Positions 1 through 7,818 are shown, counted from the stretch's first letter. The stretch is 14,724 nucleotides of DNA from Thermoplasmata archaeon (GCA_030037035.1 JASHSA010000095.1:1-14724), one strand, 5' to 3'. Notes: generated from the sequence alone by a model not told the origin. Program-made: numbers and translations.

Positions 1-153
1 AGCCTCTCGCCGAGGCAGAGACGGGGGCCGGCATGTCATCGGCACGACGCTGCCGAGGGCCGGAACCGTTCGAACCTAGGGCCTGCTCTCGCGGATGCCC
101 AGTTCTCGGAACAGCACCGAGGAAGCCTTCCAGGTCGAATTGCCTCGACATCG

Positions 154-366
154 CTAGACCTCAGGCCAGTCGAAAACCTTGGCATCGAGTCCGAACGCCC
201 CGATCTCCAAGGCGGCCGTGACCGCGTCCTGCAGCATGTTCGGTGCGGGGTTGTATCTCATGTCGGCGAAGTCGATGATGATGCTTGCAACGCCAGACGC
301 CAGGGAGCCGACGGCGTCGGCCAGACAACCGACGTACTGAGATACCCTCGCGGTCAGGAGGGCCAC
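154..366 (-). CDS. Possible small protein of 70 residues, unknown
   Basis: Not recognised. It would start at a GTG (366-364), three to seven codons after an in-frame TGA, and end at TAG. About half of its codons begin with G and roughly four fifths end in G or C, the pattern of true coding DNA in this genome but weaker than in the neighbours. The product has a hydrophobic, Ala/Gly-rich first half (with the run SIIIDFADM) and ends in KVFDWPEV. There is no clear Shine-Dalgarno sequence. It could be a real small gene, the remnant of a longer one, or chance. It lies divergent to the operon that starts at 601. Confidence 0.28.
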   Translation of the reverse strand: MALLTARVSQYVGCLADAVGSLASGVASIIIDFADMRYNPAPNMLQDAVTAALEIGAFGLDAKVFDWPEV

Positions 367-586
367 AATCCCTAGGGCCGTCCCTCAAGCGCGAGTCCAA
401 CCGACTTCATCGCGGGACCCCGAGTCGGAGGGGACCGGAGCGCCAAGCACAGCTCGACGGGTACTTCGATTCACTCCGAAGGTTAGCGCTAAGTATTCGT
501 CGGGTCCCGTACATCACGGCGGAGGCGTCCGCCAGCCGGAGCTCCGGCGAACCGCCCCCGGGCCAATGACGCCTGCTCCCCGGAAC

Positions 587-591
587 AGGAG
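587..591 (+). promoter_or_regulatory. Shine-Dalgarno sequence of the hyfC-like gene
   Basis: AGGAG is followed by nine bases and then the ATG at 601. This fixes the start of the first operon gene and shows that leadered, SD-driven initiation is used here. Confidence 0.65.
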
Positions 592-600
592 TAGGCACCA

Positions 601-1557
601 ATGGATGTCTCCGCGCAAGTCGTCAATCTGCTCCAAGCGGCCACGGTACTGCTCCTAGCTCCGCTCGTCGCCGGGACGGCTGCGCGTTGGAAGGCGTGGA
701 CCGAGTCCCGCACCGGCCCGTCGATCTTCCAGCCGTACCTCGACCTGCGCAAGTACCTCCGCAAGGAGATCGTCCTCCCGGAGGGGTCCTCCCGAGTCTT
801 CGTGGTCGCGCCGTTCCTCGCCTTCGGCGCGTACCTGACGATCGCCCTCGTCGTCCCGGTGATCACCCCGTACCCGATCCCGTTCGCCTCGACCGTCGAC
901 TTCCTCGGGGGCGGTCTCCTGTTCGGCCTCGCCGGCATCCTCACGCTGTTGGTCGCGATCGACTCGGGGAGCAACTACGCCGTCCTCGGAGCGAGCCGAA
1001 CGGTGTCGTTCGCGGCGTTCGCCGAACCGACGCTCATCATCGTGTTCTTCGCCGTCGCGGTGATCACCCGGACGAACAACCCCTACGTCACGAACAACCT
1101 GCTCGCCTCGTCGATGGCGGCCTACCTCGCGCCGACCCATCTGCTGGTGACGGCGGCGTTCTTCCTGCTGCTGCTGGTCGAGACGGGGAAGCTCCCGGTG
1201 GAGAGCGCGGGCCTGATGGAGTTCGGGATGCTCGAGGACGGCCGCGTCTTCGAGCACTCCGGCCGGCTGCTCGGCGTCCTACGCTGGAACGGCTGGATGA
1301 AGCAGTTCTTGCTCTACTCGGTGTTCCTGAACGTCTTCCTCATCCCGTGGGGGATGAGCGCCCAGCCTACCGTCCTCGCGGCGCTCTGGAACATCGGCGT
1401 CCTGGCCGCCAAGCTCCTGCTGCTGGTCGGCACCATCGTCCTGCTCGAAGCGACGCTTGCGAAGGTCCGCCTGTTCAAGATCCGCGACTTTCTCGCCCTC
1501 TCGTTCTCGCTCGCCATCCTGTCGATCTTCGCCTTCGTCGTCCTGGGGGTGCCGTAG
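601..1557 (+). CDS. hyfC: Hydrogenase-4 / complex I NuoH-type membrane subunit (HyfC/HycD-like)
   Basis: This is a 318-residue polytopic membrane protein of the NuoH/HycD/HyfC family, the subunit that joins the membrane arm to the catalytic arm and starts the proton path. About eight hydrophobic helices are visible. Family landmarks are the cytosolic loop GPSIFQPYLDLRKYL (39-53), the acidic membrane position E142 (AFAEP), the loop LLVETGKLPVESAG (191-204) with E194 and E201, and MEFGMLEDGRVFEHSG (206-221), the counterpart of the E-S-G segment of HycD. The length is normal for the family (about 300-320). The start is set by AGGAG nine bases upstream. It is the first of six co-oriented genes, and its stop TAG abuts the next ATG. 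The symbol marks homology only, because the partner large subunit is not a normal hydrogenase. Confidence 0.9.
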   Translation: MDVSAQVVNLLQAATVLLLAPLVAGTAARWKAWTESRTGPSIFQPYLDLRKYLRKEIVLPEGSSRVFVVAPFLAFGAYLTIALVVPVITPYPIPFASTVDFLGGGLLFGLAGILTLLVAIDSGSNYAVLGASRTVSFAAFAEPTLIIVFFAVAVITRTNNPYVTNNLLASSMAAYLAPTHLLVTAAFFLLLLVETGKLPVESAGLMEFGMLEDGRVFEHSGRLLGVLRWNGWMKQFLLYSVFLNVFLIPWGMSAQPTVLAALWNIGVLAAKLLLLVGTIVLLEATLAKVRLFKIRDFLALSFSLAILSIFAFVVLGVP

Positions 1558-2205
1558 ATGGACCCCTCCGCCGAGCTCGTGGCGCTCGTCGGCATCGGCA
1601 TCCTCCTGACGGCGCTGTTCCTGCAGTCCGAGTCGTTCGTCGGGCCGCTCGTCCGCGGGATCGCCCTCCAGTCGCTGTTCATCGGCTTGCTGCTCGGCTG
1701 GCTCGCCTGGAGCCAGCGGAGCGTCGACCTCGCCCTGCTCGCCGTCCTCGCGGTGGGCGTGCGCGCGGTGTTCATCCCCTGGGTGCTCGACCGCCAGATC
1801 CGCGCGTTCCGCTGGCGCCTGCGCGAGGTGCACGCCGCCCAACGGGTCACCGGCCACGCGCTCGCCGCGGTCGCCCTCGCGATCGTCGCGTGGTTCGTCT
1901 TCCAGGAGACCCTCTCCACGATCTTCCCCCAGCCGGGCGGCGCGCTCCCCTTCGTCCTGCTCGCCGAGGGCCTCCTCATGCTCGCGACGCGCGGGAACAC
2001 GATCGTGCAGGTGATCGGCTACCTGGAGGAGGAGAACGCGGTCGTGTACGCCGGGGCGCTGTTCGCCCCGCACTTCCCGCTGTTCGTCGAGGTCGTGGTG
2101 TTCCTCGACGTGCTGGGAGTCGTCCTGGTCGGGGTCATCCTGTCGATCCAGCGTGACGTGACCGGCACCCCGGAGCAGGGGTCGCTCGAGGAGCTGTCCG
2201 GATGA
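1558..2205 (+). CDS. hyfE: HyfE-like membrane subunit
   Basis: A 215-residue hydrophobic protein matching HyfE in length (E. coli HyfE is about 216 residues) and in place between the HyfC-like and HyfF-like genes. Its central part is related to NuoK. Visible landmarks are about six membrane segments, an acidic membrane position near E137 (LLAEGLLML), the acidic turn GYLEEENAVVY (154-164) typical of HyfE, and a last helix at about 178-197 followed by a short charged tail. HyfE is found in hydrogenase-4, formate hydrogenlyase-2 and hydrogenase-related Ehr complexes but not in classic complex I, so it points to the Hyf/Ehr branch. It starts directly after the previous stop and overlaps the next gene by four bases (ATGA), implying translational coupling. 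Confidence 0.85.
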   Translation: MDPSAELVALVGIGILLTALFLQSESFVGPLVRGIALQSLFIGLLLGWLAWSQRSVDLALLAVLAVGVRAVFIPWVLDRQIRAFRWRLREVHAAQRVTGHALAAVALAIVAWFVFQETLSTIFPQPGGALPFVLLAEGLLMLATRGNTIVQVIGYLEEENAVVYAGALFAPHFPLFVEVVVFLDVLGVVLVGVILSIQRDVTGTPEQGSLEELSG

Positions 2206-3638
2206 TCACCTCGTTCCCGCAGCTCGCGCTGCTCCTCCTGCTCGCCGGTCCGTCGGCGGCGGCGGTCCTCGCGCTGGTGCCGGTGGGGGACGTCAGCCGA
2301 CTTGCCGCTCGAGGCGGATCGATCCTCTCCGTCGCCACCGCGGTAGGCCTGCTGGTGAGCCGAGCGTCGGGCCGGTGGGGGGCGTTCCTCGGCGTCGACG
2401 CGTTGAGCGACGTCCTGCTCTTCACGGTCACGAGCATCTACGCGACCTCTGCGTGGTACTCGGACCTCTACCTCCGCGCGATCCACCGTCCGTTCCTGAC
2501 GCCGCAGGTCTACTACGCGCTGCTCAGCGCGTTCGCGTTCACGATGATCGCCGCGCTCCTCGTCACGGATCTTGGGTTGATGTGGATCGGCATCGAAGCG
2601 ACGACGGTCGCGAGCGCGCTCCTGATCGTGCTGGAGCGGCGGCCGTCCAGCGTGGAGGCGGCCTGGCGCTACACCCTGATCGCGTCGGCCGGCCTCACGA
2701 TCGCCCTGTTCGCCCTCCTCCTCCTCTACACCGACACGGGTACGCTGGACGCGTATCGACTGGCGTCCACGCCGCCGGCGCTCACGCTCCCGGTCGAGAT
2801 GGCCGTCGCGCTGGCCCTCGTCGGCTACGGGACCAAGGTCGGGCTGTTCCCGATGCATACCTGGCTGCCCGACGCGCACTCGGAGGCCCCCTCGCCGATC
2901 TCCGCCATGTTCTCGGGGGTGCTGCTGCCGACCGCCCTCTACGCGTTCCTTCGCGTCTACCGGGTCCTCGGCTCGCCCGCGCCCGCTGCCGTCCGCGACC
3001 TGCTGCTGACGTTCGGCCTCCTGACGGCGCTCGTCGGCGCGTTCCTGTTGCAGCGCCAGCGCTCGTACAAGCGGATGCTCGCATACTCGAGCATGGAGGT
3101 GATGGGGCTCGCGGTCACGGGGATCGCGATCGGCGGTATCGCGCTGTACGGCGCCCTCATTCTCCTGGTGGCGCACGCGTTCGCGAAGTCCGCCGCCTTC
3201 TACTGCGCCGGCAACGTCCTACGTGAGACCGGCACGACGCGGATCGACGCGGTCCGCGACCTCCGGGACCGGATGCCCCGGACCGGTACCGCCTGGGTCC
3301 TGAGCTCCCTCGCCGTGACCGGAGCGCCGCCGTTCGGCACGTTCGTCGGCGAACTGCTGATCGTCGTCGGCGCCCTCGCGGTCGGCGCGGTCTGGGTCGC
3401 GGCGCTGTTCGTGCTCGCGATCCTGGTCGCGTTCCTCGGGGTCAACGGCCAGGTCGGCCGGATGGTCTTCGGCGAGACGGCCGACGGGCCGTCGCCCCCG
3501 GCCAACGCCGCGGACCGGGGAACGGGGGTCATCTACGTCAACATCGCGTTCGCCCTTGCGCTAGGGGTCGCGAGCCTGCCGTACCTCTCTCCGGCGCTCC
3601 GGGCCGCGGCCGCCCTGTTCGGGGGGGGCGCGCCATGA
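2202..3638 (+). CDS. hyfF: HyfF-like antiporter-type proton-pumping subunit
   Basis: A 478-residue member of the Mrp-antiporter/NuoL-M-N family, close to HyfF (about 526 residues in E. coli). Around fourteen membrane helices are expected. The proton-channel residues are present: E132 in WIGIEATT (the TM5 Glu), K212 in GYGTKVGLFPMHTWLPDAH (the TM7 Lys) with H219, K290 in QRSYKRMLAYSSMEVMG (TM8), H325 and K329 in AHAFAKS, and E384 in TFVGELL (matching the TM12 Glu of NuoM rather than the Lys of NuoL). These conserved residues suggest a working half-channel. The gene is coupled on both sides by ATGA overlaps. Whether H+ or Na+ is moved cannot be told from the sequence. Confidence 0.9.
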   Translation: MITSFPQLALLLLLAGPSAAAVLALVPVGDVSRLAARGGSILSVATAVGLLVSRASGRWGAFLGVDALSDVLLFTVTSIYATSAWYSDLYLRAIHRPFLTPQVYYALLSAFAFTMIAALLVTDLGLMWIGIEATTVASALLIVLERRPSSVEAAWRYTLIASAGLTIALFALLLLYTDTGTLDAYRLASTPPALTLPVEMAVALALVGYGTKVGLFPMHTWLPDAHSEAPSPISAMFSGVLLPTALYAFLRVYRVLGSPAPAAVRDLLLTFGLLTALVGAFLLQRQRSYKRMLAYSSMEVMGLAVTGIAIGGIALYGALILLVAHAFAKSAAFYCAGNVLRETGTTRIDAVRDLRDRMPRTGTAWVLSSLAVTGAPPFGTFVGELLIVVGALAVGAVWVAALFVLAILVAFLGVNGQVGRMVFGETADGPSPPANAADRGTGVIYVNIAFALALGVASLPYLSPALRAAAALFGGGAP

Positions 3639-4957
3639 GCGGCCCAGCCTGGACGGTGACGCCGGCCGAGCGGTACGAGCTCTCGGCGGAGCATGCGCTC
3701 GCCTACGTCCCCCCGGACGGCGCGTTCGCCCTGTACAACGACTACGCCCAGCGCCGCTCGGTGCTGGTTCCCACGCCTTCCCCGGTGCGGCCGGAGGACG
3801 TCGTGGCGACCTGGCGCGACCAGCTCGTGGGACCGCCTCCCCGCCGACTCGCACCCCAGGAAACGGTCGAGGGGTACGGGACCTTCACCTTCCCCTACGG
3901 ACCCGTCTCGATGGGCGTGCCCGAATCCGGACGCTTCGACGTGATCACCTACGGCGAGCGGATCCTCGAGCTTGGCCCCCTGGGCGGATACAAGTCACGA
4001 CACGTGCTGAACGCCCTGGCCGGCGCGACGATCGAGGACGCCGCGCTGCGCATCGAGCGGCTTGCCGGCAACGTCTCCGCGTCGCACGTCGCCGCCTTCC
4101 TCGCGGCGGCGGAGAGCGCGCGCGGGGAGTCCGTCCCGCGCTCGGAGCTCTGGGTTCGGGCGCTCGCCCAGGAACTGCAGCGCGTCTACAACCACGTCCA
4201 CGTCCTCGCAAGGATCGCCGAGGCCGCCTCGCAGAACGTGGGCTCGGCGCAGAGCCACGCGCTCGCGGAGGAGATCCTGCGCCTTCAGGGGCGAGCGTTC
4301 GGGCATCGCTGGCTCTTCGGAGCCCTCCTTCCCGGCGGGCCGGCCCGGCACCTCGATCCCCCCGACCGCAAGGCGCTCGACCGGGAACTGCAACGGTGTG
4401 CGAGGGAGTTCGACGCCCTCTGGGAGCTGTTCCTGGACAGCCGGACGTTCATCGACCGGATTCAGTCGACCTGCCCGGTGGACCGGGCCTCGGCGGTCCA
4501 CTGGGGTGGGGTCGGGCCGACGTTGCGGGCGTGCGGGGTCCGCTGGGACGACCGCCTGCGGGTGCCGGGCCCCCCCTACAACGACCTCTTCCTCGCGCTC
4601 CCCGAAGAACGGGACGGGGATGCGCTGGCCCGACTCCTCGTCCGCGTCCAGGAGGTCCGGGCGAGCTTCCTCCTGATCGAGCAGATGCTCGACCGCTGGC
4701 CCCCCGGACCGGGCTCGCCGGAGCCTGCCTCCTCCCCGGTGCTCCCCGGTCGGGGCCTCGGGCGGGTCGAGGCCCCGAGCGGCGACCTCGTCTACGACGT
4801 CTCGGTCGCGAACGGCAAGCTCGCCTCGGTCTCCGCCCGAACTCCGAGCCAGGCGAACTGGCCGCTGTTCGCCTTGGGGATGCGGAACGCCGTGTTCACG
4901 GACTTCCACTTCGCGCTGGAGAGCTTCGGCCTCCTCTTCGCCGAAACGGACCGGTGA
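3635..4957 (+). CDS. hyfG: HyfG/HycE-like large subunit lacking all [NiFe] cysteines
   Basis: A 440-residue homologue of group 4 [NiFe]-hydrogenase large subunits and NuoD. Recognisable blocks are TFPYGPVSMGVPESGRF (85-101, the GPxHP region), GERILELGPLGGYKSRHV (107-124), ERLAGNVSASHVAAF (141-155), RVYNHVHVL (183-191) and TPSQANWPLF (403-412) near the C-terminus. The two cysteine pairs that bind Ni-Fe are gone. RxCGxC is R-L-A-G-N-V (A144, V147), and the C-terminal DPCxSC is D-F-H-F-A-L (H425, L428). The His of GPxHP, which complex I uses near its quinone site, is replaced (GPVS, 89-92), and GYxHRG reads GYKSRH. The first 80 residues are too short for the full NuoC-like domain fused in HycE/HyfG. 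It therefore cannot be a normal hydrogenase. It resembles Ehr-type subunits of unknown substrate. It overlaps the preceding gene by ATGA and is followed four bases later by the small subunit. Confidence 0.88.
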   Translation: MSGPAWTVTPAERYELSAEHALAYVPPDGAFALYNDYAQRRSVLVPTPSPVRPEDVVATWRDQLVGPPPRRLAPQETVEGYGTFTFPYGPVSMGVPESGRFDVITYGERILELGPLGGYKSRHVLNALAGATIEDAALRIERLAGNVSASHVAAFLAAAESARGESVPRSELWVRALAQELQRVYNHVHVLARIAEAASQNVGSAQSHALAEEILRLQGRAFGHRWLFGALLPGGPARHLDPPDRKALDRELQRCAREFDALWELFLDSRTFIDRIQSTCPVDRASAVHWGGVGPTLRACGVRWDDRLRVPGPPYNDLFLALPEERDGDALARLLVRVQEVRASFLLIEQMLDRWPPGPGSPEPASSPVLPGRGLGRVEAPSGDLVYDVSVANGKLASVSARTPSQANWPLFALGMRNAVFTDFHFALESFGLLFAETDR

Positions 4958-4961
4958 GACG

Positions 4962-5696
4962 ATGCCGAGCTGGATCGAGCGGTCGTGGACTCGCGGGATC
5001 CTCACCACGCGCTATCCTCGCACCCCGGCGTCCGAGGCGGAGACCCCCGCCACGGCACGAGCCCCCGTCCCTCCCCAGGGGGCGCCGATCCCCCCGAGCG
5101 CCGTCGCCTCCTGCCCGGTCGAGGCGATCTCGCCACGAGGCGTGGACCAGGGCCGGTGCATCCGGTGCGCACGTTGTCTGACCCAGGGACTCCGCTTGGA
5201 CGGCGCGGCGGAGTCGGCGGTCTCCGCTCGCTCCGAGCTCCTGCTCCCCGCCGGCGGCGGCACGACGCGGCCCACGGCGCCGCTCGCCTCGTTGGGCCGG
5301 TCACTGCATCTGTTCCTAGTCGACGTCGGGAGCTGCAACGCCTGCAACCTCGAGGTCGTCGCGCTCGCCAACCCCTTCTACGACTCGCAGCGGCTCGGCC
5401 TCTTCTTCACGAACTCGCCTCGACACGCCGACGTGCTGCTGGTCGTGGGCGTGCCGACCGAGCCGATGGTCGAGCCGCTCCGTCGCGCCTACGAAGCGAT
5501 GCCCGGCCCGAAGGCCGTGGTGGCGATCGGCGCCTGCCCGATCAGCGGCGGAGCGTTCCGTGGCAACCCCGGGCTCCGAGGATCGATCGACGAGCTGCTG
5601 CCCGTCGACGTCTACGTTCCGGGATGTCCCCCGACGCCGATCCAGATTCTCGACGCGATCCTGAGGCTCCGTGGCGCTGGCCGGAGGGAGGGCTAG
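4962..5696 (+). CDS. hyfI: Fusion of a one-cluster ferredoxin domain and a HyfI/NuoB-type small subunit
   Basis: A 244-residue protein with two parts. Residues 45-80 carry CPVEAI (C51) and CIRCARC (C66, C69, C72). This is the half of a two-cluster ferredoxin that supplies C4 and C5-C7, enough for one [4Fe-4S] cluster, and the CxxCxxC of the other cluster is missing. Residues 112-240 are a small subunit of the NuoB/HyfI family with all four ligands of the proximal (N2-type) cluster: GSCNAC (C125, C128), GACPISGG (C192) and PGCPPTP (C222). In hydrogenase-4 these parts are separate proteins (HyfH and HyfI). The fusion presumably passes electrons from an unknown donor through the ferredoxin cluster to the N2-type cluster beside the large subunit, on the cytosolic face. 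The first 45 residues are Pro/Ala-rich and probably flexible. The gene starts four bases after the large-subunit stop. Confidence 0.88.
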   Translation: MPSWIERSWTRGILTTRYPRTPASEAETPATARAPVPPQGAPIPPSAVASCPVEAISPRGVDQGRCIRCARCLTQGLRLDGAAESAVSARSELLLPAGGGTTRPTAPLASLGRSLHLFLVDVGSCNACNLEVVALANPFYDSQRLGLFFTNSPRHADVLLVVGVPTEPMVEPLRRAYEAMPGPKAVVAIGACPISGGAFRGNPGLRGSIDELLPVDVYVPGCPPTPIQILDAILRLRGAGRREG

Positions 5697-5702
5697 GACG
5701 GC

Positions 5703-7712
5703 ATGGACGGCTGGGGCGTGCTGCTCACACTGTCCGTGGCGCTGTTCTTCGGCAGCGCGGTCGTCGCGGCGGCTCGACCGAAGCTCGGCTACGCGACCTC
5801 CGCGGTCGCCTCCGCGCTCCTCCTGGCGGCGAGCGTCGAGGCGCTCGTCGGCGGTCCGATCCAGGGGGCCGCATGGTCCGGCCCTCTCGGGGACCCTGAG
5901 TCGCTCGCCCTGAACGGGCTCTCGGCGTTCTTCGCGCTCGCGGCCTCGCTCGTCTGGGTCGCGACCGCCGTCTACTCCGTGACCTACGACGAGCGCCGGT
6001 CCCCCTGGCTCGCCGTCTGCTTCTCCCTCACCCTCGGAGCGATCGCCCTGCTGGTCGCCTCGTCGAGCCTGCTGCTGTTCCTCATCGGCTGGGAGACGAT
6101 GACGATCGCCTCGTACGGGATGATCCTGCAGGCGACCGGGCGCCGTGGTCGGGTCTTCTCGGCCGCGTTCGTGTTCCTCGTCTTCGGCGAGGCGAGCACG
6201 CTGTTCGTCATCCTTGCGGTCGCCGGTCTGCGCGTGGGCACGGGCACATTTGCCGAGGTCCCGTACGTCGCCGCCGGAGGGTTGTCGACCCTCGTCTTCG
6301 TGGCCGCGCTCCTCGGTTTCGCGCTGAAGATGGGCGTCGCCCCGTTCCACATGAGCGAGTGGCTCCCGATCGCCCACTCGTCGGCGCCCTCGAACGCCTC
6401 GGCGGTGCTCAGCTCCACGCTCACCCTGGCCGGCGCGTACGGACTGTTCCGGGTGCTGAGCCTCCTCGGCGCTCCGCCGCTCTGGTGGGGGGCGGTGACG
6501 CTAGGGATCGGGGCGGTCTCGGTGCTCCTGGGGGCGCTGTTCGCGGCGGTCAGCGAGCACACGAAGGGACTGCCTGCGTACAGCACCATCGAGAACAACG
6601 GCCTGATCCTCGTCGCGCTCGGGATCGCGCTGCTCGCCCGGGCGGAAGGGCTCGAGACCCTCTACGTCTTCGCGCTGTTCGCGGCGTTCTTCCAGGCGCT
6701 CGCCCACGCGGTCGCGAAGACGGCCCTGTTCCTCGCCGCGGGGTGGGCGGAGCACGCCACCGGGACGTTCGACCTCACGTCCATCGCCGGGGGCGTCAAG
6801 GACGGCGACCGGGGCGCGCTCCTCGGAACGCTCTCCGCGACGCTCAGCCTCTCCGCCGCACCGCCGCTCGCCGGGTTCGTCGCCGAGTGGATGGTCTTGG
6901 AGTCGCTGTTCCAGTCCTACCAGTTCGTTCCGGCGTGGGTCCAGTTCCTCGGGCTCGTGGCGGGGGCCGCGGTCGCGCTGGGGGCGGGGCTGATCGTGAT
7001 CGCGATGGTCAAGTTCCTCGGCTTCGGGCTCCTGTGGAATCCGTCGGCGGCCCGGCCCGCCCGCCGTTCGCGAGGCCTCTCCGTCCCCATCGCCGCGGTC
7101 GGGGCGGTCGTTCTCGGCCTCGGGGTCGGTGCCCCCTGGGTCCTGCGGTTCCTCGCTCCGGCCGTGTCGAGCTTCGCCGGAGTCCCCGCCATCGCTCCCG
7201 TCGGGAGCCTGCTGAGCGTCCCGAACGGCTGGTCGATCCTCTCGGGGTCACCGTTCGGGATCCTCTCGCCGCCCATGGTCCCGATCACGATAGGGATCGG
7301 CGCGTGCGTCGCGGCCGGCTACTACCTGCTCGGCCGCCGCCCCGGCCCCAGTGTACGTCGCAGCCCGGTGTGGATGGCCGGGAGCCCGCCGGGGCGCCCC
7401 GGGGAGGTCTACACGTCGTTCGGTTACGGCACCGGCCTGCGACTGATGATGGCGACGATCCTGGGGACGCGGGAGATCCGTTCCAGCGCCGGCGCCGTCA
7501 GCGAGGCCGGGCTCGCGACCCCGGTCCCGTACAGTGTCGACCTCGAGGTGCTCGACGTGTTCAAGCTGTTCTATGACGACCTCGTCCGCGGCGGCGAGGC
7601 CGTGGCGGCGGCGCTGAAAGGCTGGGTGATGACGGGCCACCTAGGCCGTTACCTCGCCTACATCCTGATCGTCGTGCTCGCGGTCGTGATCTACGTGGCG
7701 GCGGCGACATAG
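5703..7712 (+). CDS. hyfB: HyfB-like NuoL-type proton-pumping subunit
   Basis: At 669 residues, almost the length of E. coli HyfB (672), this is a second antiporter-type subunit. Proton-path residues are conserved: E131 in LIGWETMTIASYGM, K209 and H216 in LKMGVAPFHMSEW, K288 in EHTKGLPAYST, H335 and K339 in AHAVAKT, E395 in FVAEWM, and K437 in the helix after it. The W-E-x-M-x-x-x-S-Y block separates HyfB/HycC from HyfF. After the helical core, the C-terminal part (about 510-669) contains a loop with YTSFGYGTGLRLMM (about 572-585), a stretch with several charged residues and one final helix, as in HyfB/HycC. It is the last gene of the operon, whereas hyfB usually comes early in bacterial operons. 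An SD-like GGAGGGAGGG run lies shortly upstream. A convergent gene follows. Confidence 0.9.
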   Translation: MDGWGVLLTLSVALFFGSAVVAAARPKLGYATSAVASALLLAASVEALVGGPIQGAAWSGPLGDPESLALNGLSAFFALAASLVWVATAVYSVTYDERRSPWLAVCFSLTLGAIALLVASSSLLLFLIGWETMTIASYGMILQATGRRGRVFSAAFVFLVFGEASTLFVILAVAGLRVGTGTFAEVPYVAAGGLSTLVFVAALLGFALKMGVAPFHMSEWLPIAHSSAPSNASAVLSSTLTLAGAYGLFRVLSLLGAPPLWWGAVTLGIGAVSVLLGALFAAVSEHTKGLPAYSTIENNGLILVALGIALLARAEGLETLYVFALFAAFFQALAHAVAKTALFLAAGWAEHATGTFDLTSIAGGVKDGDRGALLGTLSATLSLSAAPPLAGFVAEWMVLESLFQSYQFVPAWVQFLGLVAGAAVALGAGLIVIAMVKFLGFGLLWNPSAARPARRSRGLSVPIAAVGAVVLGLGVGAPWVLRFLAPAVSSFAGVPAIAPVGSLLSVPNGWSILSGSPFGILSPPMVPITIGIGACVAAGYYLLGRRPGPSVRRSPVWMAGSPPGRPGEVYTSFGYGTGLRLMMATILGTREIRSSAGAVSEAGLATPVPYSVDLEVLDVFKLFYDDLVRGGEAVAAALKGWVMTGHLGRYLAYILIVVLAVVIYVAAAT

Positions 7713-7765
7713 GATCCAAGGACCGACGCGTCCGTGGGGCCGGTCACCGGAGCCGGGGGAGAGGG

Positions 7766-7790
7766 GACCGAGCCGGTGCGGGGCTCGGTC
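7766..7790. terminator. Perfect 9-bp hairpin in a convergent intergenic region
   Basis: GACCGAGCC (7766-7774) and GGCTCGGTC (7782-7790) are exact reverse complements around a seven-base loop. The hairpin sits between the end of the Hyf-like operon (7712) and the end of the oppositely oriented Usp gene (7819), where transcripts from both sides finish. No T-tract follows on either strand, so it is not a classical terminator. It may stabilise 3' ends or keep the two converging transcription units apart. Confidence 0.4.
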
Positions 7791-7818
7791 GAGTCCGCGC
7801 GGTGGCCACCCCGGCCCC

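Larger units (their letters stand above)
1..600. other. Mostly non-coding region upstream of the Hyf-like operon
   Basis: This stretch is less regular in codon-position pattern than the genes to its right. The only ORF with a plausible coding pattern is a small one on the minus strand (154-366, listed separately). An A/T-richer patch around 488-498 (CTAAGTATTC) lies about 100 bases before the first operon gene and is a weak candidate TATA box for it. I see no RNA gene, long repeat or mobile-element end. Confidence 0.4.

Noticed and set aside
687..2156. 489-codon plus-strand ORF
   Set aside because: An Arg/Pro-rich out-of-frame shadow of the hyfC- and hyfE-like genes, whose membrane-protein frames are clearly the real ones.
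2019..3176. 385-codon minus-strand ORF
   Set aside because: Antisense shadow of the hyfE/hyfF-like genes; rich in Arg, Glu and Asp with no domain.
601..7712. Interpretation as an active group 4 [NiFe]-hydrogenase or formate hydrogenlyase
   Set aside because: All four Ni-Fe-binding cysteines are missing in the large subunit and no formate dehydrogenase gene is present.
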